From Chloroflexota bacterium (GTDB lineage: Bacteria; Chloroflexota; Anaerolineae; DTLA01): a stretch of 64,000 nt of DNA. Below the pieces are notes generated by a model. It was not told where the DNA came from and ran no database searches. It was given only the letters and a program-made list of their open reading frames with translations. The DNA is taken from contig JADBJK010000036.1 of the NCBI GenBank assembly GCA_014874485.1, positions 1 to 64,000 on the forward strand, in the 5' to 3' direction. Below, piece after piece: positions 25,777 through 34,462 of the stretch (the first letter of the stretch is position 1; each line of letters begins with the position of its first letter). The translations under genes and the position numbers were made by a program.

Positions 25777-27201
25777 TCACAGAAGCCGATACGTCGCCCG
25801 TTCGCCCTCGCCCGACACAACGGCCTTTCCCTCCTCCACCATGTGCCGTAGACAGTCCGCCACGTAGTCGTAGGGCAGGTCCAGCACGGCGGCAAGGCTC
25901 CTAGCCGTGCACGGGCCGGCCTGGGCCAGAAGTTCACGGACCTTCGCAGCGCAGTCCTCCAGCGACGGGAACATGTCCGGGTAGAGTTTGCGCATGCAGT
26001 CGGGGCAGAGGCCGTGGCTGAAGTCGGCCTCCGAGTGCTCGTGGATGTAGTCCTCCACCTGCCGCCAGTAGCCGAAGTCATCGCGAATCTTCTTGCAGTT
26101 GGCGCAGATGGGCAGTAGGCCGCGCAGCGTCTTCACCTGGCCCAGGGCATCCTGCAGGCTCTGGATGAGCCGCTCGCGCTCCTGTTCGGCCTGCTTGGCC
26201 TCGGTGATGTCGCGCAGGATGGCCAGGCGGCCCTGGGTGCGCCCGCGGCGGTCGGCCAGGGGGATAATCCGCACGTCCAGGTAGCGCGGGCCGGGGAGCG
26301 AGACCTCGGCACGGACGGAGCCGCTTTCCTCGCAGCAGCGCAGGAGTTCGGGCACGTGGGCCAGGGCATGCTGCAGGCCCTCGCCGACGGGGTGCGCGAT
26401 CAGGCCCAGCATCTGCCGCGCTGCCGGGTTGGCCTCTAGCAGGCGGTCGCCCACATCCCAAACCAGAATGCCGTCGCTCATGCTCGCCAGAATGGCGCCC
26501 CGAGCCGCGGGCACGATGCCGAGAAACCGGTAGCGGAAAATCGCATACGCGAAGAAGGTGCCGCTGACCGTAAACAGGAATGGCGATATGTCCAGGTTCG
26601 GCCACGGGATGGGGAGCATCACGCTGGCAATGCTCACGACAAGGGGCACCGAGACGCCGGCAACGATCAGCCCCATCTGCTTTCGGTACAGCGCCGGGGC
26701 CTGCCGATAGGTTGTCACCAGCAAGCCCAGCGCGAACAGGAGGAGCGCATACGAGTAGATGGCGTTGGTCCAGAACCAGGGGCCGCCCTTCAGGATCGCC
26801 CCGGCCGTCGGAGTGCGCTGCCCGCCGAAGAACAGCCCGTGCCACGGGTCCGTCCACAGCAGCGCGAGGGTCAGCACCGGCTCGCCGATGAGCAGCGTCA
26901 CGACCGGCCGGGTCAGCCAGCGGCCCCGGTCCGTGAACTGGAGGACGAAGGCGAGAAACGCCGCCGGCACGATGACCACGCCCACATACGTGGCGTCCAG
27001 CCAGAAGAATGGCGAAGGCCGCGGGAAGCCAGACCAATGGATCGCGTAGGTCCCGCTCCAGAAGGCGGTGGCCGTCATGAGGATGATCAGCGGCCAGCCG
27101 CCGGGGGCCGCCCGACGTCGCCACGCGACCGCCGCGACCCAGGCCGAGACGAGGGCGGCGATGAACAACAGCACACTGTACACGGTATTCGTCTGGGACA
27201 T
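25777..27201 (-). CDS. 7TM-PAS sensor protein with C-terminal CxxC domain and no kinase domain
   Basis: A 474-residue sensor. Residues 1-215 carry seven membrane helices resembling the N-terminal 7TM module of histidine kinases; about 225-340 form a PAS domain (ILASMSDGILVWDVGDRLLEAN...AILRDITEAKQAEQER); a coiled coil leads into the block LPICANCKKIRDDFGYWRQ, then YIHEHS and FSHGLCPDCMRKLYPD, a conserved four-Cys module found after PAS, GGDEF or receiver domains. The last 80 residues look like a winged helix (ARSLAAVLDLPYDYVADCLRHMVEEG). No HisKA, HATPase, GGDEF or EAL motif is visible. The start at 27201 excludes a TTG upstream. Confidence 0.75.
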   Translation of the reverse strand: MSQTNTVYSVLLFIAALVSAWVAAVAWRRRAAPGGWPLIILMTATAFWSGTYAIHWSGFPRPSPFFWLDATYVGVVIVPAAFLAFVLQFTDRGRWLTRPVVTLLIGEPVLTLALLWTDPWHGLFFGGQRTPTAGAILKGGPWFWTNAIYSYALLLFALGLLVTTYRQAPALYRKQMGLIVAGVSVPLVVSIASVMLPIPWPNLDISPFLFTVSGTFFAYAIFRYRFLGIVPAARGAILASMSDGILVWDVGDRLLEANPAARQMLGLIAHPVGEGLQHALAHVPELLRCCEESGSVRAEVSLPGPRYLDVRIIPLADRRGRTQGRLAILRDITEAKQAEQERERLIQSLQDALGQVKTLRGLLPICANCKKIRDDFGYWRQVEDYIHEHSEADFSHGLCPDCMRKLYPDMFPSLEDCAAKVRELLAQAGPCTARSLAAVLDLPYDYVADCLRHMVEEGKAVVSGEGERATYRLL

Positions 27202-27248
27202 GCGCCCTCCCAACCGACGCAATCGCGGTCGTGTCCCGCGCCGTGCCC

Positions 27249-27278
27249 ACTATAACACACGCGGGTTCGCGGGGTCAA
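27249..27278 (-). promoter_or_regulatory. Promoter of the 7TM-PAS gene, TTGACC-N18-TATAGT
   Basis: Minus-strand TTGACC (27278-27273), 18-bp spacer, TATAGT (27254-27249). The same -35/-10 pair with the same spacing occurs before the secreted protein gene at 46554-46583. Confidence 0.65.
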
Positions 27279-27340
27279 AACGGCCACCGCGAGCCGGACA
27301 TCGCGCCGGCCGGCTCCCAGGCTACCCGCCTCACACCGTG

Positions 27341-27625
27341 TCAGGGCGCGCTCCGCAGAACGACCGGCAGGTAGATGCCCCACCAGTCCGCCCATCCGCC
27401 CCAGAAACCGCCCAGCAGGGTATAGGCCCCGCCGGACAGCGCACCCGCGTCGGGCTGACCCACCGTGCCGCCCAGGCTGTACCCGCCGCCGGTGCTGAAC
27501 GCATGGCCTCCACCGTCCACCGTGTACCACGAGATTTCATACACGCCATCCGACAGGGCCCGCCCCGCGCCGCTCACCAGCAGCATCGCAACCAGGACAA
27601 GCAGGACGACCGTTCGCGCTTTCAT
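27341..27625 (-). CDS. Small secreted protein with C-terminal IYLPVVLR tail
   Basis: A 94-residue secreted protein with a signal peptide (about 1-25, ending GRALS), a Gly-rich core (ISWYTVDGGGHAFSTGGGYSLGGTVGQPDAG) of a type seen in many Chloroflexota secreted proteins, and the tail WWGIYLPVVLRSAP. The start at 27625 was chosen because GGGGAGG lies 7 nt upstream. It follows the GVYG-repeat gene by 15 nt, so both are probably one transcript. Function unknown. Confidence 0.7.
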   Translation of the reverse strand: MKARTVVLLVLVAMLLVSGAGRALSDGVYEISWYTVDGGGHAFSTGGGYSLGGTVGQPDAGALSGGAYTLLGGFWGGWADWWGIYLPVVLRSAP

Positions 27626-27640
27626 CGCCACGCCTCCCCT

Positions 27641-29332
27641 CTACTCATGAGGCATCCGGTCGTAGTCTACCCCCATTGTGTCCGGAAGGCCATAACTCTC
27701 CGGGTGGAGGTACTTGCCGCGCTCCTCAGGCGATTTGTCCTCCTCCACGGCGATCCGGTGGTCATTGGCCCAGGGGTCCTGGCGGATGCCGGTCACCTGC
27801 CAGGAGACCTTGAGGCCGGGCTGGCCGCCGGCGATCTTGAACCGGTTGTCCTGGATCTCCTCGGCGATGTAAACCGGCGCGTAGCCGCCGATGCAGGTCA
27901 GTTGGTAGCGAAAGTCGCGGTTCAGCGCGCCGAACCAGTCGGGTAACTGCACCACGGCCTCGCCGTTGGCGTCCAGCGTTACCACGCCGTCGTAGATGTT
28001 CTTCATGTCCGGGCTTTCCACGAAGGAGTGGTTGAGGTACTGGTTCGCCGGGTCGAGCGGGTGGTCAATCTTGAATCCGCCGCCAGCCTTCTCCAGATAA
28101 CCGACGACTTTGACTTTGCCGTCAAAGTACCCGGCATAGCCGGCGCCGCTGAAGCCATAGACCGCGCGAGCATTCGCGGCATTGGCTCCGCCTATGATGC
28201 CGTAGCCGTCGGATGCGTCGGAGACGCCCACCACGCCAGTCCGGCCCGCGCCATACACCCCGTAGCCGTCGGGGCTAGCGGTGATGCCAAACACGCCTAT
28301 GGCGAAGCCGCTAGTGGCGGTGGCATTGCCGTGCACGCCATGGCCGGCGGGGCTGTCGCTCCGGCCGTACACGCCGTAGTTGAAGCCACTGGTGGAGGTG
28401 GCCCGGCCGAAGACACCCGTGCCCGCCGCGCTGTCGCTCCGGCCATACACGCCGTAGCCCTCGCCGGTGCTGGCGGTGTTGCGACCGAAGACAGCAGCAT
28501 AATTGGGGGTGGATGACATGCCCACGACGGCGTTCCGGCCTACAGCGTATACCGCTGTGCCATTGGGGTTTTCAGCGTATACCCCGTAGCCGGCCGTGGC
28601 GGTGGCCTCGCCGTATAGGCCGCGGCCGCTGTCGGTACGGCCGTATACGCCGGTGCCGCTGCCGTTGAAGCCCAACACCCCGTAGCCGGCGGCATGGGCA
28701 CTCTCCCCGTACACGCCCCAGCCGCTGCTGCTGTAGCCGGCCACGCCGACGTCGTTGGAGCCGTTGGCCTCACCGTACACGCCGACGTTGTAGTGCGCCC
28801 CCTGGGCTTTGGCGTACACGCCGTACTTCCTGTCCAATGTGCCCGAGACGTAGCGGTTGGCCTCCACGGAACTGTTGGCATCGCTGATGACCGCCCCAGG
28901 CCGCAGACCAAGCGCGTAGGGCGCTGCTGTCAGCGCCTGGCGCGGGGAGAGGGTGGTGTAAGAGCCGCTCCCCGCCGGACACCGCACGGCAACCCCCAAC
29001 CAGCGAGCATCTCCCTGGAACGCGCTCGCACCAAAGTCCACTTGGACCGTGAACAGGCCCCGGCTCACCGCCACACTCGTCTTGGTCTGCGTCGTGCCCA
29101 CCTGCGTGCCGCCGCTGGCAGCATTCCACAAACTGAACTGCATGTCGCAGGTCCCGCTCACGGATGCCCCGTCCTTCTTCAGTTGCCCCTGATACGTGAA
29201 CGCCGTCCCCACCGTACCCTGAACGCTCACCTCCCCTTGTGGCCCAGGCCCCTGCGTCTGGCCCGGACCCATCATCAGGAGCAACATCAGCACTGCCAAT
29301 ACACCGCCAATGAACGCCCTCTTGCCCTTCAT
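27641..29332 (-). CDS. Large secreted protein with GVYG-type repeats
   Basis: A 563-residue exported protein. Signal peptide about 1-26; N-terminal beta domain (about 40-150: FTYQGQLKKDG, then FSLWNAASGGTQVG, LFTVQVDFG, WLGVAVRCPAG, LSPRQALTAAPYA); then about twenty short repeats with GVYGxS/GVFG/GVxG cores (about 175-410), likely a beta-helix or fibre; then a C-terminal domain (about 420-563, FKIDHPLDPANQYLNHSFVESPDM, split here). Such repeats occur in phage tail fibres and bacterial surface proteins. GAGGAGG precedes the ATG at 29332. Attachment or matrix role is inference. Confidence 0.75.
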   Translation of the reverse strand: MKGKRAFIGGVLAVLMLLLMMGPGQTQGPGPQGEVSVQGTVGTAFTYQGQLKKDGASVSGTCDMQFSLWNAASGGTQVGTTQTKTSVAVSRGLFTVQVDFGASAFQGDARWLGVAVRCPAGSGSYTTLSPRQALTAAPYALGLRPGAVISDANSSVEANRYVSGTLDRKYGVYAKAQGAHYNVGVYGEANGSNDVGVAGYSSSGWGVYGESAHAAGYGVLGFNGSGTGVYGRTDSGRGLYGEATATAGYGVYAENPNGTAVYAVGRNAVVGMSSTPNYAAVFGRNTASTGEGYGVYGRSDSAAGTGVFGRATSTSGFNYGVYGRSDSPAGHGVHGNATATSGFAIGVFGITASPDGYGVYGAGRTGVVGVSDASDGYGIIGGANAANARAVYGFSGAGYAGYFDGKVKVVGYLEKAGGGFKIDHPLDPANQYLNHSFVESPDMKNIYDGVVTLDANGEAVVQLPDWFGALNRDFRYQLTCIGGYAPVYIAEEIQDNRFKIAGGQPGLKVSWQVTGIRQDPWANDHRIAVEEDKSPEERGKYLHPESYGLPDTMGVDYDRMPHE

Positions 29333-29471
29333 TTGACACCTCCTCAGAGAGTTGTAGGGCAACCCCACAGGGATCGCCCCGGGCGCTGGCCGTCCACGAA
29401 TCGGAGCACAAATGGCCGCCCCGCGCCCATGATTCGCGCATTCGTGCAACACCTGTACGGTTGAATCGGAC

Positions 29472-29536
29472 CCACCGCAGAGAGCGCAGAGGACGCGGAG
29501 GTTCTTACTCTCTGCGCTCTCTGCGTGCTCTGCGGT
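29472..29536. repeat. Paired CACCGCAGAG palindrome
   Basis: CCACCGCAGAGAGCGCAGAG at the left pairs with CTCTGCGTGCTCTGCGGT at the right around a short AT-rich centre, giving a long imperfect hairpin between two secreted-protein genes. Confidence 0.75.
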
Positions 29537-29541
29537 TAGAC

Positions 29542-29805
29542 TCAATGGCCTCGCAACATCACCGGCAGGTAGGTGCAGCAGCAGCGGGTGCCGGTCCCGG
29601 TGGTGGTAACCGGGCTGGCCAGGCGGTAGCCCCCGCCGTCGGCGATGCCGCTGGCCTGCCAGTGCGTGGCGACCAGCCGGTAGTGTCCGCCGGAGGCCGT
29701 CCCCTTGACGACGTACCCCGGCGGCCCGGCGGCAGCCACAACGGTCACCAACACCAGGGCCGCGCAGAGCAGCACAGCCGTGGCTAAGACTGTAATCCTT
29801 CGCAT
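29542..29805 (-). CDS. Small secreted protein with C-terminal YLPVMLR tail
   Basis: An 87-residue secreted protein: signal peptide (about 1-26, VLATAVLLCAALVLVTVVAAA), a short core with two GG..YRL repeats (GGHYRLVATHWQAS; GGGYRLASPV), three adjacent cysteines and the tail CTYLPVMLRGH. It starts 13 nt after the upstream secreted gene, so they are co-transcribed. Architecture matches the 94-residue protein at 27341-27625. Confidence 0.6.
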   Translation of the reverse strand: MRRITVLATAVLLCAALVLVTVVAAAGPPGYVVKGTASGGHYRLVATHWQASGIADGGGYRLASPVTTTGTGTRCCCTYLPVMLRGH

Positions 29806-29818
29806 GGCGACCTCCTGC

Positions 29819-30832
29819 TCAATAGATCACGACCATGATATGGCCGTTGACGCCTGCACCGGTCCCATCCCAGCGGACGCAGTCCAGCTTGGTCTCACTG
29901 GCGAAAGTCCAGGAACATGACACTCCACGCAGCGCAATAGACAGGCCGGTAGCAGTGAAGAAGCGATCGTCGATTTTGAATCCAAAGTCAATGGTGCACT
30001 GGCCCGCGCTGGCACCGTTCGCGATGGTGATGGACCCACTCACGTTGTTGAAGGAGCGATAGATGGTGCTGGAGGAGTTCCCGCAAAAAGCATACACGGC
30101 CGCTTTGACCAGCCCGTCATCGGTGCGGCCCTGCCTGACGTCGCCGTCGCCATAGAAGGCCGCATCCGCGCCGCGGCCATACACGCCGATGCCATGATCG
30201 CTGCGGCCATATACACCGTACCCGCCGTTCGGGCTCCTGTCTTGCGCGTAAAGCGTGGCATAGGCATTGCTGTTGCCGTAGAGAATCAGGCCGTTTTGGC
30301 TTCCGCTCCACACTTCCCCCCAGTGGGTGTGGGGGCAGGCCATGTCGCTGGCTGCGCCGGACGACGCGGCGGACGAGACGGCGCTCACCCGTTGCCGCGG
30401 AGCCAGGACGGTGAACTCCGCCTCGCCGGGGCCACGCACGGCCACCTCCAGCCAGCGCTCGCCGCCGTCCAGCGTGTCTCGGGGGATGCCTTTCGCGCTC
30501 CCCAGCAGCACCACGAACTCCCCGCTTCTCACCGTGATGCCACGCTGGGTCTCGGTCCACAGGGGATCCCCGCCGGTTTCGGCGCTGTACAGCGCGAAGG
30601 CGAAATCGTAGGCCCCATCGGCAGCCACGCCTTCGGCTTCCTCGCCCTGCGAGGCATCCAGGGGAGACGCAAGAGACAGATGGCCGGAATAGGGAATCGT
30701 TACTACGCTGGGGTCAGGCCCCTGGGCCACCGGCGTCAACGGGGAGTTACCGCGGACCTGAGGGCCAGCCCCCGCTGCCAGCATCACAATGCCGACAACG
30801 ACAACAATCGCCAACGCTCTTCGGGTACTCAT
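29819..30832 (-). CDS. Secreted protein sharing the N-terminal domain of the GVYG-repeat protein
   Basis: A 337-residue exported protein with signal peptide (about 7-27). The N-terminal domain (YSGHLSLASP...YDFAFALYSAETGGDPLWTE...GEFVVLLGS...WLEVAVRGPGEAEFTVLAPRQRVSAVSSA) matches, block by block, that of the protein at 27641-29332. It has only a few GVYGRS-type repeats (about 205-235) and a different C-terminal domain with four Cys (about 245-337). The start at 30832 was chosen for its signal peptide and AGGAAGG upstream. A TTGACA-N17-TAGTAT promoter lies about 230 bp upstream. Confidence 0.7.
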   Translation of the reverse strand: MSTRRALAIVVVVGIVMLAAGAGPQVRGNSPLTPVAQGPDPSVVTIPYSGHLSLASPLDASQGEEAEGVAADGAYDFAFALYSAETGGDPLWTETQRGITVRSGEFVVLLGSAKGIPRDTLDGGERWLEVAVRGPGEAEFTVLAPRQRVSAVSSAASSGAASDMACPHTHWGEVWSGSQNGLILYGNSNAYATLYAQDRSPNGGYGVYGRSDHGIGVYGRGADAAFYGDGDVRQGRTDDGLVKAAVYAFCGNSSSTIYRSFNNVSGSITIANGASAGQCTIDFGFKIDDRFFTATGLSIALRGVSCSWTFASETKLDCVRWDGTGAGVNGHIMVVIY

Positions 30833-31058
30833 GTTACCTTCCTCCTTCCAACCTGTTCGGTTTGCGGCTAGGCCGGTCCGCAGCACTCAGCAGGAAGGAG
30901 GCTTGGCGATCGTTCTGAAGACAAGCCTGGTCCGCTATCGTTTTGGGTGCAGAAGGCCCGTCATCGCCTCTGCACTTCTCGCGAGGGAAACATCCGTGGC
31001 TGCGACATGCAGGAGAGGAGCATGGTGTGCATCGGTAGGTGCGTCCTTTGTCAACAAA

Positions 31059-31087
31059 ATACTATCATAAAAACGGGCCATTGTCAA
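31059..31087 (-). promoter_or_regulatory. Promoter TTGACA-N17-TAGTAT for the secreted-protein operon
   Basis: Minus-strand TTGACA (31087-31082), 17-bp spacer and TAGTAT (31064-31059). The leader to the ATG at 30832 is about 220 nt, with no coding content seen. The region 30833-31231 otherwise holds only this promoter, a partial mobile-element end and the opposing promoter. Confidence 0.6.
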
Positions 31088-31098
31088 GGGGTTTGGGC

Positions 31099-31145
31099 GT
31101 GCATTTCAGTTCTGGGGCGAGAAGGGCCGGGCATCGTTGGCTGCG
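31099..31145. mobile_element. Solitary left end of the GTGCATTTC MITE-like element
   Basis: GTGCATTTCAGTTCTGGGGC, then GAGAAG..CCGG..CATCGTTGG, matches the first 45 bp of the elements at 34183 and 42360. The rest of the element is missing. Confidence 0.65.
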
Positions 31146-31195
31146 GAGCGGCTCCGCCCTCGGTCCAGCAGGACGGCGCTCCCCCGACGGGGAGA

Positions 31196-31226
31196 TTTAC
31201 GCCCCCGCCCGCTTGTATGCTATAAT
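31196..31226 (+). promoter_or_regulatory. Promoter with TATAAT 5 nt before a start codon
   Basis: TATAAT at 31221-31226 with a weak -35 (TTACGC at 31197-31202, 18-bp spacer). The ATG at 31232 is 5 nt past the -10 box, implying a leaderless mRNA; no ribosome site is present. Confidence 0.6.
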
Positions 31227-31231
31227 CGGCC

Positions 31232-32908
31232 ATGCGCACAAATCGGACCCGCCACCTCATCGCGATGGTCATCGGCATTGCCTGCGTCCTGGGCCTGTTC
31301 GCCGCTGCCGCGAATGCCACGCCCGCGCCTGCGTCCCCACCCGAGGTGCAGGCCACGCTGGAGCGGCCCCCCGCCGCCGATGCCTGGGTTGCCTCTCGTT
31401 TCGCCTACGACAACTTCGGCGACTCCATCATCCTGCCCGTCGGCCTGGATGGCGACTGGGGCACGCGGCGCTCGCTCCTCTGGTTTGACCTGTCGGAACT
31501 GCCGCCCGACACGCTGCCGCTCTCCGCGACGTTGGAACTGGCCCTGTGGTGGGGCGAGGGCGATGCGGTTGTCCTCGCCGCGCAGCCGCTTGGGGGGCCG
31601 TGGGGCGAATTCAGCGTTACATGGGCCAATCAGCCCGCCCTATCCGTACCCGCCATCACCGCCACCGTGCCCATCAGCGACGGACTGTGGGCGCTGGACG
31701 TAACGCCCCTGGTGTACGAATGGGCACGGGGCCGCCAGCCAAACTACGGCCTAGTCTTGCGCACCGAACCCGAATGGCGGCAAGGCCAGCGCGTCTTCTT
31801 CAGCAAGGAAGCCCTCACCCGCCCCGCACCGCGCCTTCGCGTCGCCTACGTGCTCGCCACCAGCACGCCCACGCCCACCAACACGCCGACGGCGACCCCC
31901 ACGCCGACCCGCACGCCGACGAACACGCCGACGAACACACCCACCCGCACCCCCACGTCCACCTTCACCGCGACGCCCACGCCCACGCCGACGCCAACCG
32001 CCACGCCCACCTTCACGCCGACGCCCACGCGCACGCACACCCCGACGGCAACTCACACGCCGCGCACCGTTAGCACCGCGATCCCGCTGGCCGCCGACTC
32101 GTGGATTGATTCATGGAGCACGACGGCCAACCACGGCTCGGACCTCGCCATCGCGCTGCGCAACGGCGGCGCGAAGAAGGGCCTGGTACGGATGGAGTTG
32201 CCCGCGGAAGCAGCGGGCCAGCGCATCTACTCGGCGCGCCTCAAACTCTACTTCACCTACCGCTCCAACACGGGCGTCGGGACGCTGAAAGTCTACCGGC
32301 TGACGAAGGCGTGGGACGAGAAGACCGTTACGTGGGTAGTGCCCTGGGAGCAGCCGGGCGCAACCGGCCCGTCCGATCTTGATCCAACGGCGGTCGGCAC
32401 GCCCACGCCGCTCAACGCCATCAATGTCTGGGTTACGCTGGACGTTACGGAAGCCGCGCAAGCCTGGGCCAACGGCGCGGCGAACGACGGGCTGTTGCTC
32501 ATCTTTGACAGCAGCAGCAGCACGGAGTACCGCTTCGCATCCAGGGAGTACGCGCCGAAAGCGCCGAGCCTGGAACTGGTGTACGGCGTCGCCGAGCCAA
32601 CGCCCACGGCCACACCGACGGCCACCGATTCGCCGACCCCCACCGCGACGCCCACCGACACGCCGACGCCCAGCCCGACGGCCACGCCGACCCCGACGCC
32701 ATCGGCCACCGCCAGCCCGACGGCCACGCCCACGCCGACCGCCAGCGCCACCGCCACGCCAACGTCCACCCCCTCGCCCACGCTCACGCCCACGGCCACC
32801 GCCACGCCCACGGCGACCGCGTCTCGGCCCGCGCCGCGCGTGCGCCTGCCCGTGGTTGCCAAGGACTGGTGGGTGTACTACAGCCCGTGGCAGAACATCC
32901 CGCGCTGA
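31232..32908 (+). CDS. Secreted protein with two DNRLRE-like domains and Thr-Pro linkers
   Basis: A 558-residue exported protein. Signal peptide about 1-29; first beta domain of DNRLRE/CBM96 type (about 40-205: [53 protein letters not shown]); Thr-Pro linker (about 211-275); a second such domain (about 285-450: [54 protein letters not shown]); a second Thr-Pro linker; then the tail [19 protein letters not shown] carbohydrate-binding or surface role is likely. Transcript probably leaderless; a bidirectional terminator follows. Confidence 0.8.
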   Translation: MRTNRTRHLIAMVIGIACVLGLFAAAANATPAPASPPEVQATLERPPAADAWVASRFAYDNFGDSIILPVGLDGDWGTRRSLLWFDLSELPPDTLPLSATLELALWWGEGDAVVLAAQPLGGPWGEFSVTWANQPALSVPAITATVPISDGLWALDVTPLVYEWARGRQPNYGLVLRTEPEWRQGQRVFFSKEALTRPAPRLRVAYVLATSTPTPTNTPTATPTPTRTPTNTPTNTPTRTPTSTFTATPTPTPTPTATPTFTPTPTRTHTPTATHTPRTVSTAIPLAADSWIDSWSTTANHGSDLAIALRNGGAKKGLVRMELPAEAAGQRIYSARLKLYFTYRSNTGVGTLKVYRLTKAWDEKTVTWVVPWEQPGATGPSDLDPTAVGTPTPLNAINVWVTLDVTEAAQAWANGAANDGLLLIFDSSSSTEYRFASREYAPKAPSLELVYGVAEPTPTATPTATDSPTPTATPTDTPTPSPTATPTPTPSATASPTATPTPTASATATPTSTPSPTLTPTATATPTATASRPAPRVRLPVVAKDWWVYYSPWQNIPR

Positions 32909-32929
32909 TTCCCAGATGCAGGGCAAACG

Positions 32930-32961
32930 AAAACCGCGCCCGATGGCTCAGGCGCGGTTTT
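32930..32961. terminator. Bidirectional intrinsic terminator
   Basis: Perfect 11-bp stem AAAACCGCGCC / GGCGCGGTTTT with a 10-nt loop, A-rich on one side and T-rich on the other, between the convergent secreted-protein and cspA genes. Confidence 0.9.
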
Positions 32962-32985
32962 GGGATGCAGGTGTTCCGGCGCTTC

Positions 32986-33195
32986 CTACAGAGGAACGAC
33001 GTTGGTCGCCTGGGGGCCTTTGGCTCCCTGCTCCACGGTGAACTCTACCTGCTGGTTCTCCTCCAAGGTGCGGAAGCCCTCGGTCTGGATGGCCGAGTAG
33101 TGGACGAAGACATCGCCACCCTTCTCACGGGTGATGAACCCGTAGCCCTTGGTCGCGTTGAACCACTTGACAGTTCCCCTCTCTCGCTCGCTCAT
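32986..33195 (-). CDS. cspA: Cold shock protein (CspA family)
   Basis: A 69-residue single cold-shock domain that binds single-stranded RNA and DNA. RNP1 (KGYGFITRE) and RNP2 (VFVHYSAIQ) are intact, with the usual start [15 protein letters not shown] and ending [13 protein letters not shown] 33195 follows AAGGAG with an 8-nt spacing; an upstream GTG at 33204 overlaps that site. The promoter about 130 nt upstream gives a long leader, and a hairpin with a T run lies within it, which suggests leader-based control. Confidence 0.95.
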   Translation of the reverse strand: MSERERGTVKWFNATKGYGFITREKGGDVFVHYSAIQTEGFRTLEENQQVEFTVEQGAKGPQATNVVPL

Positions 33196-33248
33196 TTGTA
33201 ACACTCCTTGTGGTGATTTTATAGGAGAGTTTGTTTCAGAAGCGCCGC

Positions 33249-33288
33249 AAAAAACGCGGCCGGGGAGCAGTGGAACGCTCCTCGGCCG
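33249..33288 (-). promoter_or_regulatory. Hairpin plus U6 tract in the cspA leader (attenuator or upstream terminator)
   Basis: On the minus strand a 12-bp stem (CGGCCGAGGAGC / GCTCCCCGGCCG, one wobble pair, 8-nt loop) is followed after 2 nt by TTTTTT (33254-33249). It lies downstream of the predicted cspA promoter, so it may attenuate cspA; alternatively it terminates the upstream AlaX gene. Confidence 0.65.
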
Positions 33289-33331
33289 ATGCCTTGCAAG
33301 CCGTTCTTACACTTACTCAACCTACAGCCCT

Positions 33332-33360
33332 TTTCTAGCACCGAACGGGGCTTTTGTCAA
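33332..33360 (-). promoter_or_regulatory. Promoter of cspA, TTGACA-N17-TAGAAA
   Basis: Minus-strand TTGACA (33360-33355), 17-bp spacer, TAGAAA (33337-33332). The leader to the ATG would be about 130 nt, like the long leaders of cold-shock genes. Confidence 0.55.
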
Positions 33361-33393
33361 ATCGCGCATCGCGGAAAAAGCCTCTCCGCAGGT

Positions 33394-34107
33394 TCAGTCC
33401 TCCACCTCTATCATGATGCGCTTGTTGATGCGCCCCTTGCTGTGGTAGTCCACCACGCGGATGCGGCCCACCTCGCGGGTGTTGGCCAGATGCGTACCGC
33501 CATCCGCCTGCATGTCCAGCCCCTCAATCTCCACGACGCGGACCGCCGTGATGTCGGGCGGCAGCAGGTTCACCTTCGTGCGGATGAGGTCGGGGTGGCG
33601 GTCGGCCTCCTCGCGGGGCATGAAATGCACGCGCACCGGACGCGCCGCCTGCACCTCCATGTTCACCCGCTCCTCAATCTCCCGCACCAACTCCGCGCGC
33701 ATGGTCTCAAACTCAAAGTCCATGCGGCCCTTCAGCGGCTCCATGTTCCCGCCGGTAACCTTGGCGCCGTAGTCGCGCCACACCACGCCGCACAGGATGT
33801 GCAGCGCCGTGTGCGTGCGCATGAGGGCATACCGCCGAGGCCAGTCTATCTCGCCCCGCACGCGCGTGCCCACGGCGGGCGGCTCCCCCTGCACCTCATG
33901 CCACACCAGAGGCCCTTCGCGCCGCACATTGACCACCGGCCACGTCGTCGCCCCGTCCGACAGCGTGCCGAGGTCGCACGGCTGGCCGCCCCCGCCCGCG
34001 TAGAAGGCCGTGGCGTCCAGCGCCACCTCCGCGCCGTTCACAGCGAGAACGCGAGCCTCAAACTCCTTCAGATACGAGTCGGTCTGGAACAACAGTTGGG
34101 TTTCCAT
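33394..34107 (-). CDS. alaX: AlaX-like alanyl-tRNA editing protein
   Basis: A 237-residue stand-alone editing protein related to the C-terminal editing domain of alanyl-tRNA synthetase, which clears Ser or Gly wrongly attached to tRNA-Ala. Domain I blocks (ATAFYAGGGGQPCDLGTL) precede the metal site HTALH (about 98-102) and DGGTHLANTREVG near the C-terminus. The usual Cys of CxxxH is replaced by Asp (DGGTH), as in some AlaX proteins. The start at 34107 follows a GGAGG; the upstream in-frame extension is unlike the family. Confidence 0.9.
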   Translation of the reverse strand: METQLLFQTDSYLKEFEARVLAVNGAEVALDATAFYAGGGGQPCDLGTLSDGATTWPVVNVRREGPLVWHEVQGEPPAVGTRVRGEIDWPRRYALMRTHTALHILCGVVWRDYGAKVTGGNMEPLKGRMDFEFETMRAELVREIEERVNMEVQAARPVRVHFMPREEADRHPDLIRTKVNLLPPDITAVRVVEIEGLDMQADGGTHLANTREVGRIRVVDYHSKGRINKRIMIEVED

Positions 34108-34182
34108 GTTCGCCTCCACGTGCGATGTCCGGCCACATGGTAGCGCATCCCGCCGCCTTTGGCAAGGCGCGCGTGCCGGGAG

Positions 34183-34444
34183 GTGCATTTCAACCCTGGG
34201 GCGAAAATGACCGGATATCGTTGGGCTGCCGAGCAGAATCTACCTCACCTATCCCCACCCCGGCCTTCCCCTTTCCTCTCTGCGGGCGGAGAGGAAAGGG
34301 GAAGGTGCGGGAGGGGTTAGGTGAGGTCAAACAGCCCCTTCGCGGTGCAGCGGGCGGCGAAAGTGGATTTCGTTGGCGGGGAGCGGCTCACGGCCTGCTC
34401 CGACGTGTCCATTGCAGCAGGCTTGCCCCCAAACTGAAACGCAC
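34183..34444. mobile_element. MITE-like element, copy 1 (GTGCATTTC terminal inverted repeats)
   Basis: A 262-bp non-coding element. It begins GTGCATTTCAACCCTGGGGC and ends GCCCCCAAACTGAAACGCAC, imperfect inverted repeats of about 20 bp. Inside are a long CCTTTCCTCT/AGAGGAAAGG palindrome and a conserved 3' half. It shares most of its length with copy 2 at 42360-42622 and its ends and core with copy 3 at 60031-60258. It stops 18 bp before the -35 box of the phd/vapC promoter. No transposase gene is present in the window. Confidence 0.75.
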
Positions 34445-34462
34445 CTGCGTGTCCAGAAACCC

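Noticed and set aside
27641-29332. Phage tail fibre or prophage remnant
   Set aside because: The repeats resemble tail fibres, but the protein has a signal peptide, lies among secreted proteins, and no phage structural or integrase genes are nearby.
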